A DNA stretch of 30,600 nucleotides from SFHK01 sp045538305 (GTDB lineage Bacteria > Bacillota > Clostridia > Christensenellales > Aristaeellaceae). Positions 7,800-14,386 of this stretch are shown in pieces; the first letter of the stretch is position 1; every line of letters begins with the position of its first letter. The notes under the pieces were generated by a model. That model saw only the letters and a list, made by a program, of their open reading frames with translations, was not told where the DNA came from and did no database searches. The position numbers were made by a program, and so were the translations under genes. The stretch spans positions 1 to 30,600 of the forward strand of contig JAZSRC010000060.1 of assembly GCA_045538305.1 (NCBI GenBank). The letters run 5' to 3'.

Positions 7800-7831
7800 C
7801 ATAAAAGGATCAATATACAGGAGATAACGCA

Positions 7832-8965
7832 ATGCCGTCGGGACTGATGCGAAAGCTGAACGCGATGAAACCGGGCGCGCCTTCCGTTAAGCAAACGGAG
7901 ATGCGCGCGTTGATTCATCGCGTCCATCGTGTGCCCGCGCAGGAGGGTCTTTTCTCCATTTCCCATTCCGCCCTCAGGCGGCTTGGCTATAACGGCCGCG
8001 AATTCGACGTGCGCCGCGCACTGTTTCTGGATACGGAAACCACCGGCCTTTCCGGCGGCGCGGGAACGGTTGCGTTTCTGGTGGGCGTTGGCTATATAGA
8101 GAACAGCGATTTTGTCGTCGAGCAGTTTTTGATGCCTACCTACGCGCACGAAGGTATGCTGCTGGAAAAAATCGCAGCGCTGTTTCCCCGCTTCGATTCC
8201 GTCGTTCACTTTAACGGGCGTTCATTTGATATGCCGCTGTTGGAATCGCGTTTTACCATCAATCGCATGCGCGACAGATGGAAGGAGCTGGAGCCGCTGG
8301 ATCTTTTGTATCCGTCCAGAAGGCTTTGGAAAATCCGTCTGGTCAGCTGCCGTCTTTCCAATATCGAGGAGAGGGAGCTGGGCATACGCCGTGAAAACGA
8401 TATCCCCGGCGCCGAAGTTCCCCAGAGGTATTTCGATTTTCTGAAAAGCGGAGACATGACCCTTCTTAACGACGTGATCGATCATAACCGGCAGGATATT
8501 ATCACGCTTTCCCTGCTATTATGCCGTCTGCTGAACGACTACGGAAATCCGGAAGCCCTTTTGGTTACGGAGGATCAGTTCAGCGTCGGAAAGGCGCTTG
8601 AAAAACAGGGCGAAATGGAACAGGCCCGAAGAATGTACACCCTTGCCGCTGCGCCAAAGCCGGTTCTGTCGCTTAAGGGACTGATCAGCGAAAAATATGC
8701 AGGCGAAGCCAACTGGCGGCTTTTTCATCTGTACAGAAGAAACCGCGCGTACGACAAGGCCGAAAGCATTCTCAAAAACATGATCAAGCGCGGGCAGATG
8801 GGAAACCTTCCGAAAATAGAATTGGCAAAGCTGTATGAGCACAAGCTGAAAAGAACGGACGAAGCGTTGACCATTGCGCGCTCCCTGCTTTCCGTATGCA
8901 GAGCAGAGGAACGCGAGGCGCTAGAAAAGCGCATAAAACGCCTTGAGCTCAAGAATCAATCATAA
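7832..8965 (+). CDS. YprB-like RNase H-fold 3'-5' exonuclease with C-terminal TPR-like helices
   Basis: This 377-residue protein has a DEDD exonuclease domain at about residues 55-235. FLDTETTGL carries Asp67 and Glu69, HFNGRSFDMPLLESR carries Asp133, and DHNRQDI carries Asp222, so the metal-binding set is complete. The SGGAGTVAFLVGVG stretch is typical of the YprB/RNase_H_2 group. Residues about 240-377 are helical with TPR-like repeats (GKALEKQGEMEQARRMY; RNRAYDKAESILKNMI). Predicted activity is nucleic acid end-trimming; the substrate is unknown. The ATG has AGGAGATAACGCA upstream. The TPR gene follows after 23 bases. Confidence 0.85.
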   Translation: MPSGLMRKLNAMKPGAPSVKQTEMRALIHRVHRVPAQEGLFSISHSALRRLGYNGREFDVRRALFLDTETTGLSGGAGTVAFLVGVGYIENSDFVVEQFLMPTYAHEGMLLEKIAALFPRFDSVVHFNGRSFDMPLLESRFTINRMRDRWKELEPLDLLYPSRRLWKIRLVSCRLSNIEERELGIRRENDIPGAEVPQRYFDFLKSGDMTLLNDVIDHNRQDIITLSLLLCRLLNDYGNPEALLVTEDQFSVGKALEKQGEMEQARRMYTLAAAPKPVLSLKGLISEKYAGEANWRLFHLYRRNRAYDKAESILKNMIKRGQMGNLPKIELAKLYEHKLKRTDEALTIARSLLSVCRAEEREALEKRIKRLELKNQS

Positions 8966-8988
8966 AATCACCGGAGGATGAATAAACC

Positions 8989-9735
8989 ATGGGAATCATG
9001 ACCAGATTTAAGGGACGAAATGCTTTCAGCGCTCATCTGCGCGGCAATCAGTTGATCGAACGCGGCGATGTGGCGAAGGCAAAGGAATATCATGACAAGG
9101 CGCTGAAGCTGTATGAGGAAGCCTACAATGCCGGATACCGCGAAGCCAACATCGTCATGGCGTACGGCGTTCTTACTATGCGCTACGGCGGATACGAACG
9201 CGCCCGCGAGCTGTTTCTGGAATGCGAACGTCTGCCTGGCCTTGACCATAAGGACAAAAAGCAGCTGAGAATCAACTACAGCGTATGCCAGTGGAAGCTG
9301 GGCAATCTCGACAAAGCCATCGAACTCATGCAGGAAGCCGCAAGAAACGGAAAAACCTCGCTGATCTACACGACGCTCGGATACTACCTCATTGAGCGCG
9401 GCGTAAGAGACGGCGATTTTACAGAGGCCATCGCGTTTAATAACGAAGCCTATGAATACGACGAGGACGACGCCGGCACACTCGATAATCTCGGTCAGCT
9501 GAATTATCATCTGGGTGAACGCGAAAAGGCATACGAATACTTCAGCCGCGCCTTCCGCGCTAAGCCCACGCAGGTTCCCACGCTCTATTTCATTGCAAAA
9601 ATGAATTACGAAAACGGAAATCTGGAAAAAGCCCGACAGTTCTCCGAAAAGTGCCTGGAGGGCAATTTCTCCGCACTGTGTTCCATTTCAAGAAAAGAAG
9701 CCGAAGCCCTTCACGAGCTGATCGCAAAAGCCTGA
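8989..9735 (+). CDS. tetratricopeptide-repeat protein
   Basis: This 248-residue soluble protein has no signal peptide and consists mostly of TPR helices. Clear repeats are around residues 18-45 (RGDVAKAKEYHDKALKLYEE), 95-120 (WKLGNLDKAIELMQEAARNG), 160-192 (LGQLNYHLGEREKAYEYFSR) and 198-225 (ENGNLEKARQFSEKCL). Such proteins serve as binding scaffolds; the partner is unknown. GGAGG lies ten bases before the ATG; a second in-frame ATG three codons on is possible. It is cotranscribed with the YprB-like gene, which also ends in TPR-like helices, so the two may interact. Confidence 0.82.
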   Translation: MGIMTRFKGRNAFSAHLRGNQLIERGDVAKAKEYHDKALKLYEEAYNAGYREANIVMAYGVLTMRYGGYERARELFLECERLPGLDHKDKKQLRINYSVCQWKLGNLDKAIELMQEAARNGKTSLIYTTLGYYLIERGVRDGDFTEAIAFNNEAYEYDEDDAGTLDNLGQLNYHLGEREKAYEYFSRAFRAKPTQVPTLYFIAKMNYENGNLEKARQFSEKCLEGNFSALCSISRKEAEALHELIAKA

Positions 9736-9740
9736 TAAGC

Positions 9741-10002
9741 AAAAAAAACAAGCCTTTCGGCTTCTTCAGATCATCAACAAACTTCAGAGAGAGGTGTTGT
9801 GAGGGAGCGCACTCCCTCTCCATTTTCCTTCGATTTCGGCGGCATGTACGGCGAAATCGCGCGTTTTTCCTAAGCGGAGCGGCGAAAAACGCTTCCCCTT
9901 CCCGGTCTCCGCCCGGAAATCCCGCAGGATTTCAGGAGACCGGCCTTCCCATCAAAAAAGGGTATTTTTTGATGGCTTGAAGAAGACTTTCGGCTTCTTT
10001 TT
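9741..10002. repeat. hairpin-rich intergenic element with imperfect terminal inverted repeats
   Basis: This fills the gap between the TPR gene and the membrane-protein gene. The ends (9750-9777 and 9969-9996) match in inverted orientation at 20 of 28 positions, flanked outside by an A8 run and a T6 run. Between them lie perfect stems. 9801-9807/9812-9818 has 7 bp and loop CGCA. 9831-9838/9852-9859 has 8 bp. 9861-9869/9884-9892 has 9 bp. 9902-9910/9935-9943 has 9 bp and encloses 9916-9922/9927-9933, 7 bp, again with loop CGCA. 9949-9959/9965-9975 has 11 bp and loop GGGTA. No convincing gene lies inside. It could be a MITE-like mobile element, a structured RNA or a bidirectional terminator array; both ends resemble terminators. 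Confidence 0.75.
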
Positions 10003-10017
10003 TATGCGCATAATTCC

Positions 10018-10494
10018 TTACTGATAGGAATCGTAGTTCTGACGACGCTCGGAATATCCGGCATACTGATCCTGCTGGGGACGGGGACGACGAGGCGCGG
10101 GCGCCTTCATTTTCTTATTAATCTCAATAACGTTTCTGGTTTCGATGATCTTGAGCATGAAGCTTTCAAAAATTATTCTCAGAATAATCGGGCTGACGAT
10201 CATCGTAACAAGGCCATACCAGAAGAAGCTGTAGAAATCACCGGTATACGGAACGCGGATACCGGAAAACAGCATAAAGAAGCCTGCAACAATGGAGCTG
10301 ATGGTGAGAAAAATGTAAACCGCCTTGAGAATCTTTTCAATCAGCAGAAACTTGAAATTGAAGATGTCGTGCAGTATTGCAAGGTATTTGTTCAGCGACT
10401 TACGGCGGGATTCGGGCGTAATGAAGATCATCGCAGCAATCGTAGCAAGAAGGCCAAGGATCAGACCGATAATCAGAGCGACATTAATAGGCAT
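10018..10494 (-). CDS. small membrane protein, DUF4282-like
   Basis: This 158-residue predicted inner-membrane protein has hydrophobic segments at about residues 4-24, 55-79 and 90-117. It ends in a basic, Pro/Gln/Tyr-rich cytoplasmic tail (APAPRRPRPQQDQ onward). The core (FKFLLIEKILKAVYIF, then VSPIILRIIFESFMLKI) resembles DUF4282 membrane proteins, whose role is unknown; this assignment is from pattern memory only. The ATG at 10494 has a purine-rich GAGGGGGA site upstream and a near-consensus promoter. It is a single-gene unit reading toward the hairpin element at 9741-10002, whose left end would act as a terminator for it. Confidence 0.7.
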   Translation of the reverse strand: MPINVALIIGLILGLLATIAAMIFITPESRRKSLNKYLAILHDIFNFKFLLIEKILKAVYIFLTISSIVAGFFMLFSGIRVPYTGDFYSFFWYGLVTMIVSPIILRIIFESFMLKIIETRNVIEINKKMKAPAPRRPRPQQDQYAGYSERRQNYDSYQ

Positions 10495-10528
10495 AATGAT
10501 TTCCCCCTCATATATATGTAGCAGGTAG

Positions 10529-10557
10529 ATTATAACAAAAATATGTCATTAAGTCAA
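10529..10557 (-). promoter_or_regulatory. promoter of the DUF4282-like gene
   Basis: Minus-strand TTGACT (10552-10557) and TATAAT (10529-10534) are separated by 17 bases, 34 bases upstream of the ATG, in an AT-rich stretch. Confidence 0.8.
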
Positions 10558-10610
10558 TATATATTTCAAATATATTAATAATATTTCATTATTGTAACTT
10601 CAATTGCAAC

Positions 10611-10644
10611 AAAAAAGGGACAGATTCTCATCCGTCCCTTTTTT
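10611..10644 (-). terminator. intrinsic terminator after the DUF4160 gene (bidirectional)
   Basis: AAAAAAGGGAC (10611-10621) and GTCCCTTTTTT (10634-10644) form a perfect 11-bp stem. Each arm supplies a U-run on its own strand. It lies seven bases beyond the DUF4160 stop codon. Confidence 0.85.
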
Positions 10645-10650
10645 AACTTT

Positions 10651-10917
10651 TTAGCGCAGGGGCTCTATACGGAATACTTCGTTGCCGTTGAGCATAACCT
10701 TCCAGTTGGCAAGGAGATCGTCCTCATGAATGCAAAGCCAGGCTTCAATCAGCTTCAGCTTTTCCGGGCGGAGGTAACCGTCCAGTACATCGCCTTCCAA
10801 TGAAATAACGGCTTCTTCATCCTTGAACACTGCGTGAATATGGGGAACCTTTACATCGCGGGATTTGTCGGTATACATATAAACGACAATACCATAAAAC
10901 AGACTGATGGGCGTCAT
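10651..10917 (-). CDS. DUF4160 domain protein
   Basis: This 88-residue protein covers the whole DUF4160 domain: ISLFYGIVVYMYTDKSRDV, then the hallmark PHIHAVFKDEEAVISLEGDVLDG, then LKLIEAWLCIHEDDLLANW. Function is unknown. Relatives often sit beside DUF2442 genes in small toxin-antitoxin-like pairs, but no DUF2442 partner is visible here. The start at 10917 is preferred over the longer frame to 10956 because AGGAGG lies nine bases upstream and the domain begins right after it. It has its own promoter and terminator, so it is a one-gene unit. Confidence 0.85.
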   Translation of the reverse strand: MTPISLFYGIVVYMYTDKSRDVKVPHIHAVFKDEEAVISLEGDVLDGYLRPEKLKLIEAWLCIHEDDLLANWKVMLNGNEVFRIEPLR

Positions 10918-10944
10918 GGATTCAAACCTCCTAACAGGACTATG

Positions 10945-10973
10945 ATTGTACCACACCGGCCCATGAAATTCAA
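10945..10973 (-). promoter_or_regulatory. promoter of the DUF4160 gene
   Basis: Minus-strand TTGAAT (10968-10973) and TACAAT (10945-10950) are separated by 17 bases, 27 bases upstream of the chosen ATG. Confidence 0.7.
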
Positions 10974-11030
10974 GGTCAATCCATTACGCAATCATAACCA
11001 AAGTATTACGCTTGTATGTATGCCTGCCGT

Positions 11031-11600
11031 TTACAGAATCAATTCGTCCAGTGTGCGCTTGGGTACATGATGAACGCCTCGATTATCCCTGTAGTAGTCA
11101 ATGCTTCCGTTTGCGTCCTCAAGCACGATCTCCTCGTCAGGCTTGCCGATCGCAACGATCAGCGATATCTGATAGCGATCGGAAAGGCCAAGCGTTTCAT
11201 GCGCGCCAGCATCAAACGCACCGATCATGCAGCCGCCAAAGCCCATTTCTACCGCCTTCAAAAGGATGGTCTGCGCACAGATGCCCACATCGGTTTTGGT
11301 GGCCTGAATATTCGGCGCGATGTCCGTATCGGTCAGAATCACGATAAAGCCCGTCGGGCGATGTCCCTCCGGCGGCAGCGTCATGTGGGTGATCTTGCCT
11401 GCCCATTTCGTATGCTTTTGGATCTGTCGGTTGGTTTCCTTGTCCGCTGACAACAGGAATTTCAAGGCCTGACGGTTCACGCCGCTGGGCGCAAACCTCG
11501 CGCATTCCACCATTTCCACAAGCGCTTCCCGCGATACGGGCGCGCTTTCATCAAAAGAACGATAGCTCCTGCTTTTCTTGACAAGCGACAGAAAATCCAT
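11031..11600 (-). CDS. nitroreductase-family flavoprotein
   Basis: This 189-residue FMN-dependent oxidoreductase of the NfsA/NfsB-like fold has the typical start SRSYRSFDES (residues 10-19), with Arg11, Ser12 and Arg14 contacting FMN. APSGVNRQ (37-44), the GFGGCMIGAFD segment (120-130) and VAIGKPDE follow. It would reduce quinones, nitro compounds or enones with NAD(P)H; the natural substrate is unknown. Its ribosome binding site AAAGGAG abuts the GH112 stop codon (15-base gap), so the two are one transcript. That coupling is unusual because GH112 is a sugar phosphorylase. No clear terminator follows. Confidence 0.88.
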   Translation of the reverse strand: MDFLSLVKKSRSYRSFDESAPVSREALVEMVECARFAPSGVNRQALKFLLSADKETNRQIQKHTKWAGKITHMTLPPEGHRPTGFIVILTDTDIAPNIQATKTDVGICAQTILLKAVEMGFGGCMIGAFDAGAHETLGLSDRYQISLIVAIGKPDEEIVLEDANGSIDYYRDNRGVHHVPKRTLDELIL

Positions 11601-11615
11601 GGTTGATTACTCCTT

Positions 11616-13781
11616 TCAGACAATCTGTATGCCTTCGCCTTCCACGCGCAGACGGATTTCGCCCTTGGGCGTTTGAATCCTGACGCGCGCAGGCTGCTTC
11701 TTATTATTGATTACAATCAGCTTATCCGACGCCGGGAAATAGGCGCATTCGCAGCCGGGCTGATTGGGAAGGTACAGATCCGCCATTTCTTCACGATTGG
11801 CTGCCCACAGAATCGCCCTGTACAGAAGTCTTGTTTCCTCAACACCATAGGTAAATCCGGAGAAATACACGCCTCTTCCGCTTCCAAATTCATTTGCCGC
11901 AAGGACAACGTCCTTGTCCTGGGCTTTCAGAATCTTCGTATTTCCGCCAAGCGCATAAACGCCGTTTACATGGTTGTGGAAGGGGTGAAGGCGTTTGCAA
12001 TCAGCCGTAATAAAGTGCGTATCCTGCACCGCAAAGGCATACTTGCCTGCACAGATGCTCCGTCCGTTTTCCTTATCCACGCCCAATACCGGCGCGAGCT
12101 TGAATTCGTGCATACCGTCCATGGCAGCGCCGGGCTCGCCTACGCCGATGACTCCGCCGCCGTTCATGACAAATTTCTGAATGTTTTCAAGCAGCTTCGG
12201 CGTTTTCCATACATCGCCGCCCGACCATGCATCATAGGCTTTACCGGCGTTCAGGATCACATCCACATCCTCGGGAACTCCGTTTTCAATGACCTCATCA
12301 AACGAAATCGCACGGACATCAATGGGCAGTCCTGCCATAGCCTCGTACAGGTGGTTCAAAGGGAGCTCCGGATGCTCGTGCATATGCCCGGAGCAGTTCC
12401 ACGTACGCAGCTTGCCCCACGAATGCAGTACGGCAACCCGAATACCGGTTTTCCAGGGTTCTCCCGCCTCATGAAGCGATCTAAGCATGCGGAACTCGTC
12501 TGCAATATCCGCAATCTCCTTGTGGAACGCGGGGAAAGGCTCAGTCAGCGAAAGATATCCGCCAAGGCCGATGCGATCGAGCTTGACCCTTAAAAGCGCG
12601 CGCCGGACGCACGCCCAATACCTGCGGGCGTCCGCTTCAGGATGTCCGCCGGGAGCAAAGGTAGGTTCGCCGGTAAGTCCCGTCGGGAACAGGTACGGGT
12701 GCAGGCGTATCTCGTGCGTGCCAACCTCGGTAACGCCCGCGCACAGGCGCGCTTCAAAGGCGTTAAACACGCACTTGATCAGACCGTCAAACCCAAATTC
12801 TCCAAAATGTCCGTTCCACGGTTCAATGCCTACCCACGTATCATCGTAAAACACATAGGCGAGCTTTCCGTGCTTATGTACCAGGTCAATACATTCCTTA
12901 CCGAACTTGCGCACGAACTTGCCCGTGAATTCCATCCAGTCCCGGATTACCTTTGTGGGCGGATTGTGCACGGGATTATGCCTGCCGGCATTGATAAAAT
13001 CTTCGCTTGTCGGTCTATAGCCGTATTCCCTTTCAAACTCGCGAAGCGACACGGGATTCACCGAAAAATCATAGCTGCCCCAGTCGGTAAACACATCCCG
13101 CCTGCGTTTATCGTCGCTCCACAGCCAGCAGAAGTTATAGAACATGGAGGTAAAGCGTACAACGCGCGTATGGGGATGCGCCGTAAGCCATTGATCCAAA
13201 AAATCAAGCAGCGCTTTCTGCGTTTCGGGATACCTTGGCTCCACCGCCATCAGGTGCTCCTTATCGCCCCAATCATTGGTGATATGGTTGTACATGGAAA
13301 TCTCTTCCCATATGCGCGTAGCCAGAAAGTTTACCGTATACAAATGCCCGATTTGCGCCTCATGAACCGAAACAATCTCATTTTCGGCGTCATAGGTCCA
13401 GTTTTTATGCTCCTCGCCTGTGGTTCTGTCAAATACCTGCCAGAATTCCTTCGGATCATCCCAGCGTCCAATGATAAACTGGCCGCGGAAGTAGTTGTCC
13501 AGAGGCGAAATCTGCACTGTTTCACCCTGCGCCAGTACAGGTTTGCTCATCAGAAAATTTCGCTGAAGCTTATCCATATTCTGTTTTGCCCAGCCGGTGA
13601 TGGAGCGCACCATGCAAATTGTGGAATAGATCGGTATGCCGGAAGCAAGGATTTCATCGGATAGCTGCGTTCCGTCGCTGTCACGAATGCAGTCTGCGCC
13701 CCATTCTTCTGCAAGGCGCATGGTCAACGCTTCAAAACCCGCTTCGCCGGGAAGGGTAAAGCCGCCGGTGGTTTTCGCCAT
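11616..13781 (-). CDS. GH112 beta-galactoside phosphorylase (lacto-N-biose / galactosyl-rhamnose type)
   Basis: This 721-residue cytoplasmic enzyme phosphorolyses a beta-galactoside to galactose 1-phosphate and the free acceptor sugar. Similarity runs along the whole family: GGFTLPGE at 6-13, WGADCIRDSDGT at 27-38, MYNHITNDWGDKEH at 163-176, and VFYDDTWVGIEPWNG at 310-324, whose Asp314 aligns with the catalytic Asp of GLNBP enzymes. GGYLSLTEPFP and GGGVIGVGEPGAA lie in the C-terminal half. Substrates in the family are galacto-/lacto-N-biose (host glycans) or Gal-beta-1,4-rhamnose (pectin); I cannot separate these by sight. The ATG at 13781 is chosen because GGAGG is nine bases upstream; the ATG nine bases earlier abuts the GGAGG. 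It has no signal peptide, so a transporter encoded elsewhere must import the substrate. Confidence 0.93.
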   Translation of the reverse strand: MAKTTGGFTLPGEAGFEALTMRLAEEWGADCIRDSDGTQLSDEILASGIPIYSTICMVRSITGWAKQNMDKLQRNFLMSKPVLAQGETVQISPLDNYFRGQFIIGRWDDPKEFWQVFDRTTGEEHKNWTYDAENEIVSVHEAQIGHLYTVNFLATRIWEEISMYNHITNDWGDKEHLMAVEPRYPETQKALLDFLDQWLTAHPHTRVVRFTSMFYNFCWLWSDDKRRRDVFTDWGSYDFSVNPVSLREFEREYGYRPTSEDFINAGRHNPVHNPPTKVIRDWMEFTGKFVRKFGKECIDLVHKHGKLAYVFYDDTWVGIEPWNGHFGEFGFDGLIKCVFNAFEARLCAGVTEVGTHEIRLHPYLFPTGLTGEPTFAPGGHPEADARRYWACVRRALLRVKLDRIGLGGYLSLTEPFPAFHKEIADIADEFRMLRSLHEAGEPWKTGIRVAVLHSWGKLRTWNCSGHMHEHPELPLNHLYEAMAGLPIDVRAISFDEVIENGVPEDVDVILNAGKAYDAWSGGDVWKTPKLLENIQKFVMNGGGVIGVGEPGAAMDGMHEFKLAPVLGVDKENGRSICAGKYAFAVQDTHFITADCKRLHPFHNHVNGVYALGGNTKILKAQDKDVVLAANEFGSGRGVYFSGFTYGVEETRLLYRAILWAANREEMADLYLPNQPGCECAYFPASDKLIVINNKKQPARVRIQTPKGEIRLRVEGEGIQIV

Positions 13782-13817
13782 AAGGTCCATCCTCCGTTAT
13801 CATGAATTCATGTACCT

Positions 13818-13846
13818 ATTCTATACGAAAACAACCGGCTTGGCAA
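13818..13846 (-). promoter_or_regulatory. promoter of the GH112-nitroreductase operon
   Basis: Minus-strand TTGCCA (13841-13846) and TAGAAT (13818-13823) are separated by 17 bases, 36 bases upstream of the ATG at 13781. Confidence 0.65.
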
Positions 13847-13860
13847 GAAAAATGTAACCG

Positions 13861-14121
13861 TTCTCATTTCCTGAGCGTACCGCTTAAACCCCGAAAAACC
13901 AGCTTGCAGGGTGCGCATTTCTCTAACCGAAACTACAATATGGAATACCCGGTTCCATTTCACTCTTTCTGTCAGAATGCCCGATAACCCGTTCCCCATG
14001 AACAGGAAACGCTGTTTTACATTTTCCTGCAAAATTCTTACAATTGTTTACCATAAAGCATGCCTCTGTGAATTCTTCACGGAACATACAGAGGAAATTC
14101 AAAGAACCGACATATTTTCGC
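13861..14121. other. non-coding spacer with small inverted repeats
   Basis: No credible gene is seen on either strand of this divergent intergenic stretch. It holds CAGGAAA/TTTCCTG (14003-14009 and 14023-14029). A 7-base CCTCTGT/ACAGAGG pair (14063-14069 and 14088-14094) overlaps a smaller GTGAA/TTCAC hairpin. These could be operators or decayed elements; nothing in them is recognisable. Confidence 0.5.
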
Positions 14122-14150
14122 TTGACTGAAAAACCGAAAAAGCGTATTCT
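14122..14150 (+). promoter_or_regulatory. promoter of the mgtE operon
   Basis: TTGACT (14122-14127) and TATTCT (14145-14150) are separated by 17 bases. Transcription should begin near 14157, leaving a leader of about 230 bases before mgtE. Confidence 0.75.
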
Positions 14151-14156
14151 TTTTAT

Positions 14157-14386
14157 GAATAACCTTATAAATAATGCACATGTATATACAGGGGGTGAGG
14201 GCGATGGAAGACGGCGGAAGATGTTTATCCGGTGACGGCGTGCCTCGATCATGGAATCGCGCGTCTGAATGCGCCCTTTCCCATTTCGAATAACACGCCT
14301 TCCTGAAACGCAAAGGAATAAGACGCATGATAATAAAATGTGTCCTGTTCTGTTTGCGTCATCAATGAAGAAAGGCGGCGAACCCC
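14157..14386 (+). promoter_or_regulatory. long structured 5' leader of mgtE, candidate cation-sensing RNA
   Basis: GGGCG (14199-14203) and AGACG (14209-14213) can pair with CGCCC (14272-14276) and CGTCT (14262-14266) to close a domain. The CGCCCTTTC at 14272-14280 can instead pair, with one bulge, with GAAAGGCG (14370-14377), the mgtE ribosome binding site. Near the 3' end GACGCAT can pair with ATGTGTC or with TGCGTC. These exclusive pairings resemble a translational switch. The canonical M-box signature is not visible. Confidence 0.5.
14204..14293 (+). CDS. possible 29-codon leader peptide in the mgtE leader
   Basis: ATG at 14204 to TAA at 14291-14293 encodes a 29-residue peptide beginning MEDGGRCLSGDG. 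AGGGGGTG, one base off a perfect ribosome binding site, lies six bases upstream. Its codons span both sides of the proposed leader stem, so ribosome passage would reshape the RNA. Salmonella mgtA carries a short regulatory leader ORF (mgtL); there is no sequence similarity, only an analogy. The peptide matches nothing I know. Confidence 0.4.
   Translation: MEDGGRCLSGDGVPRSWNRASECALSHFE

Noticed and set aside
9590..9980. Two small frames running through the hairpin element (about 77 and 109 codons)
   Set aside because: They follow the inverted repeats, lack good ribosome binding sites and have composition unlike neighbouring proteins; the RNA or DNA structure explains the region better.
14157..14386. 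M-box (ykoK) magnesium riboswitch upstream of mgtE
   Set aside because: GGTGAGG occurs, but the conserved GTTAGGTGAGGCTCCT and TGCTGCC segments are not found, so I did not assign the class.
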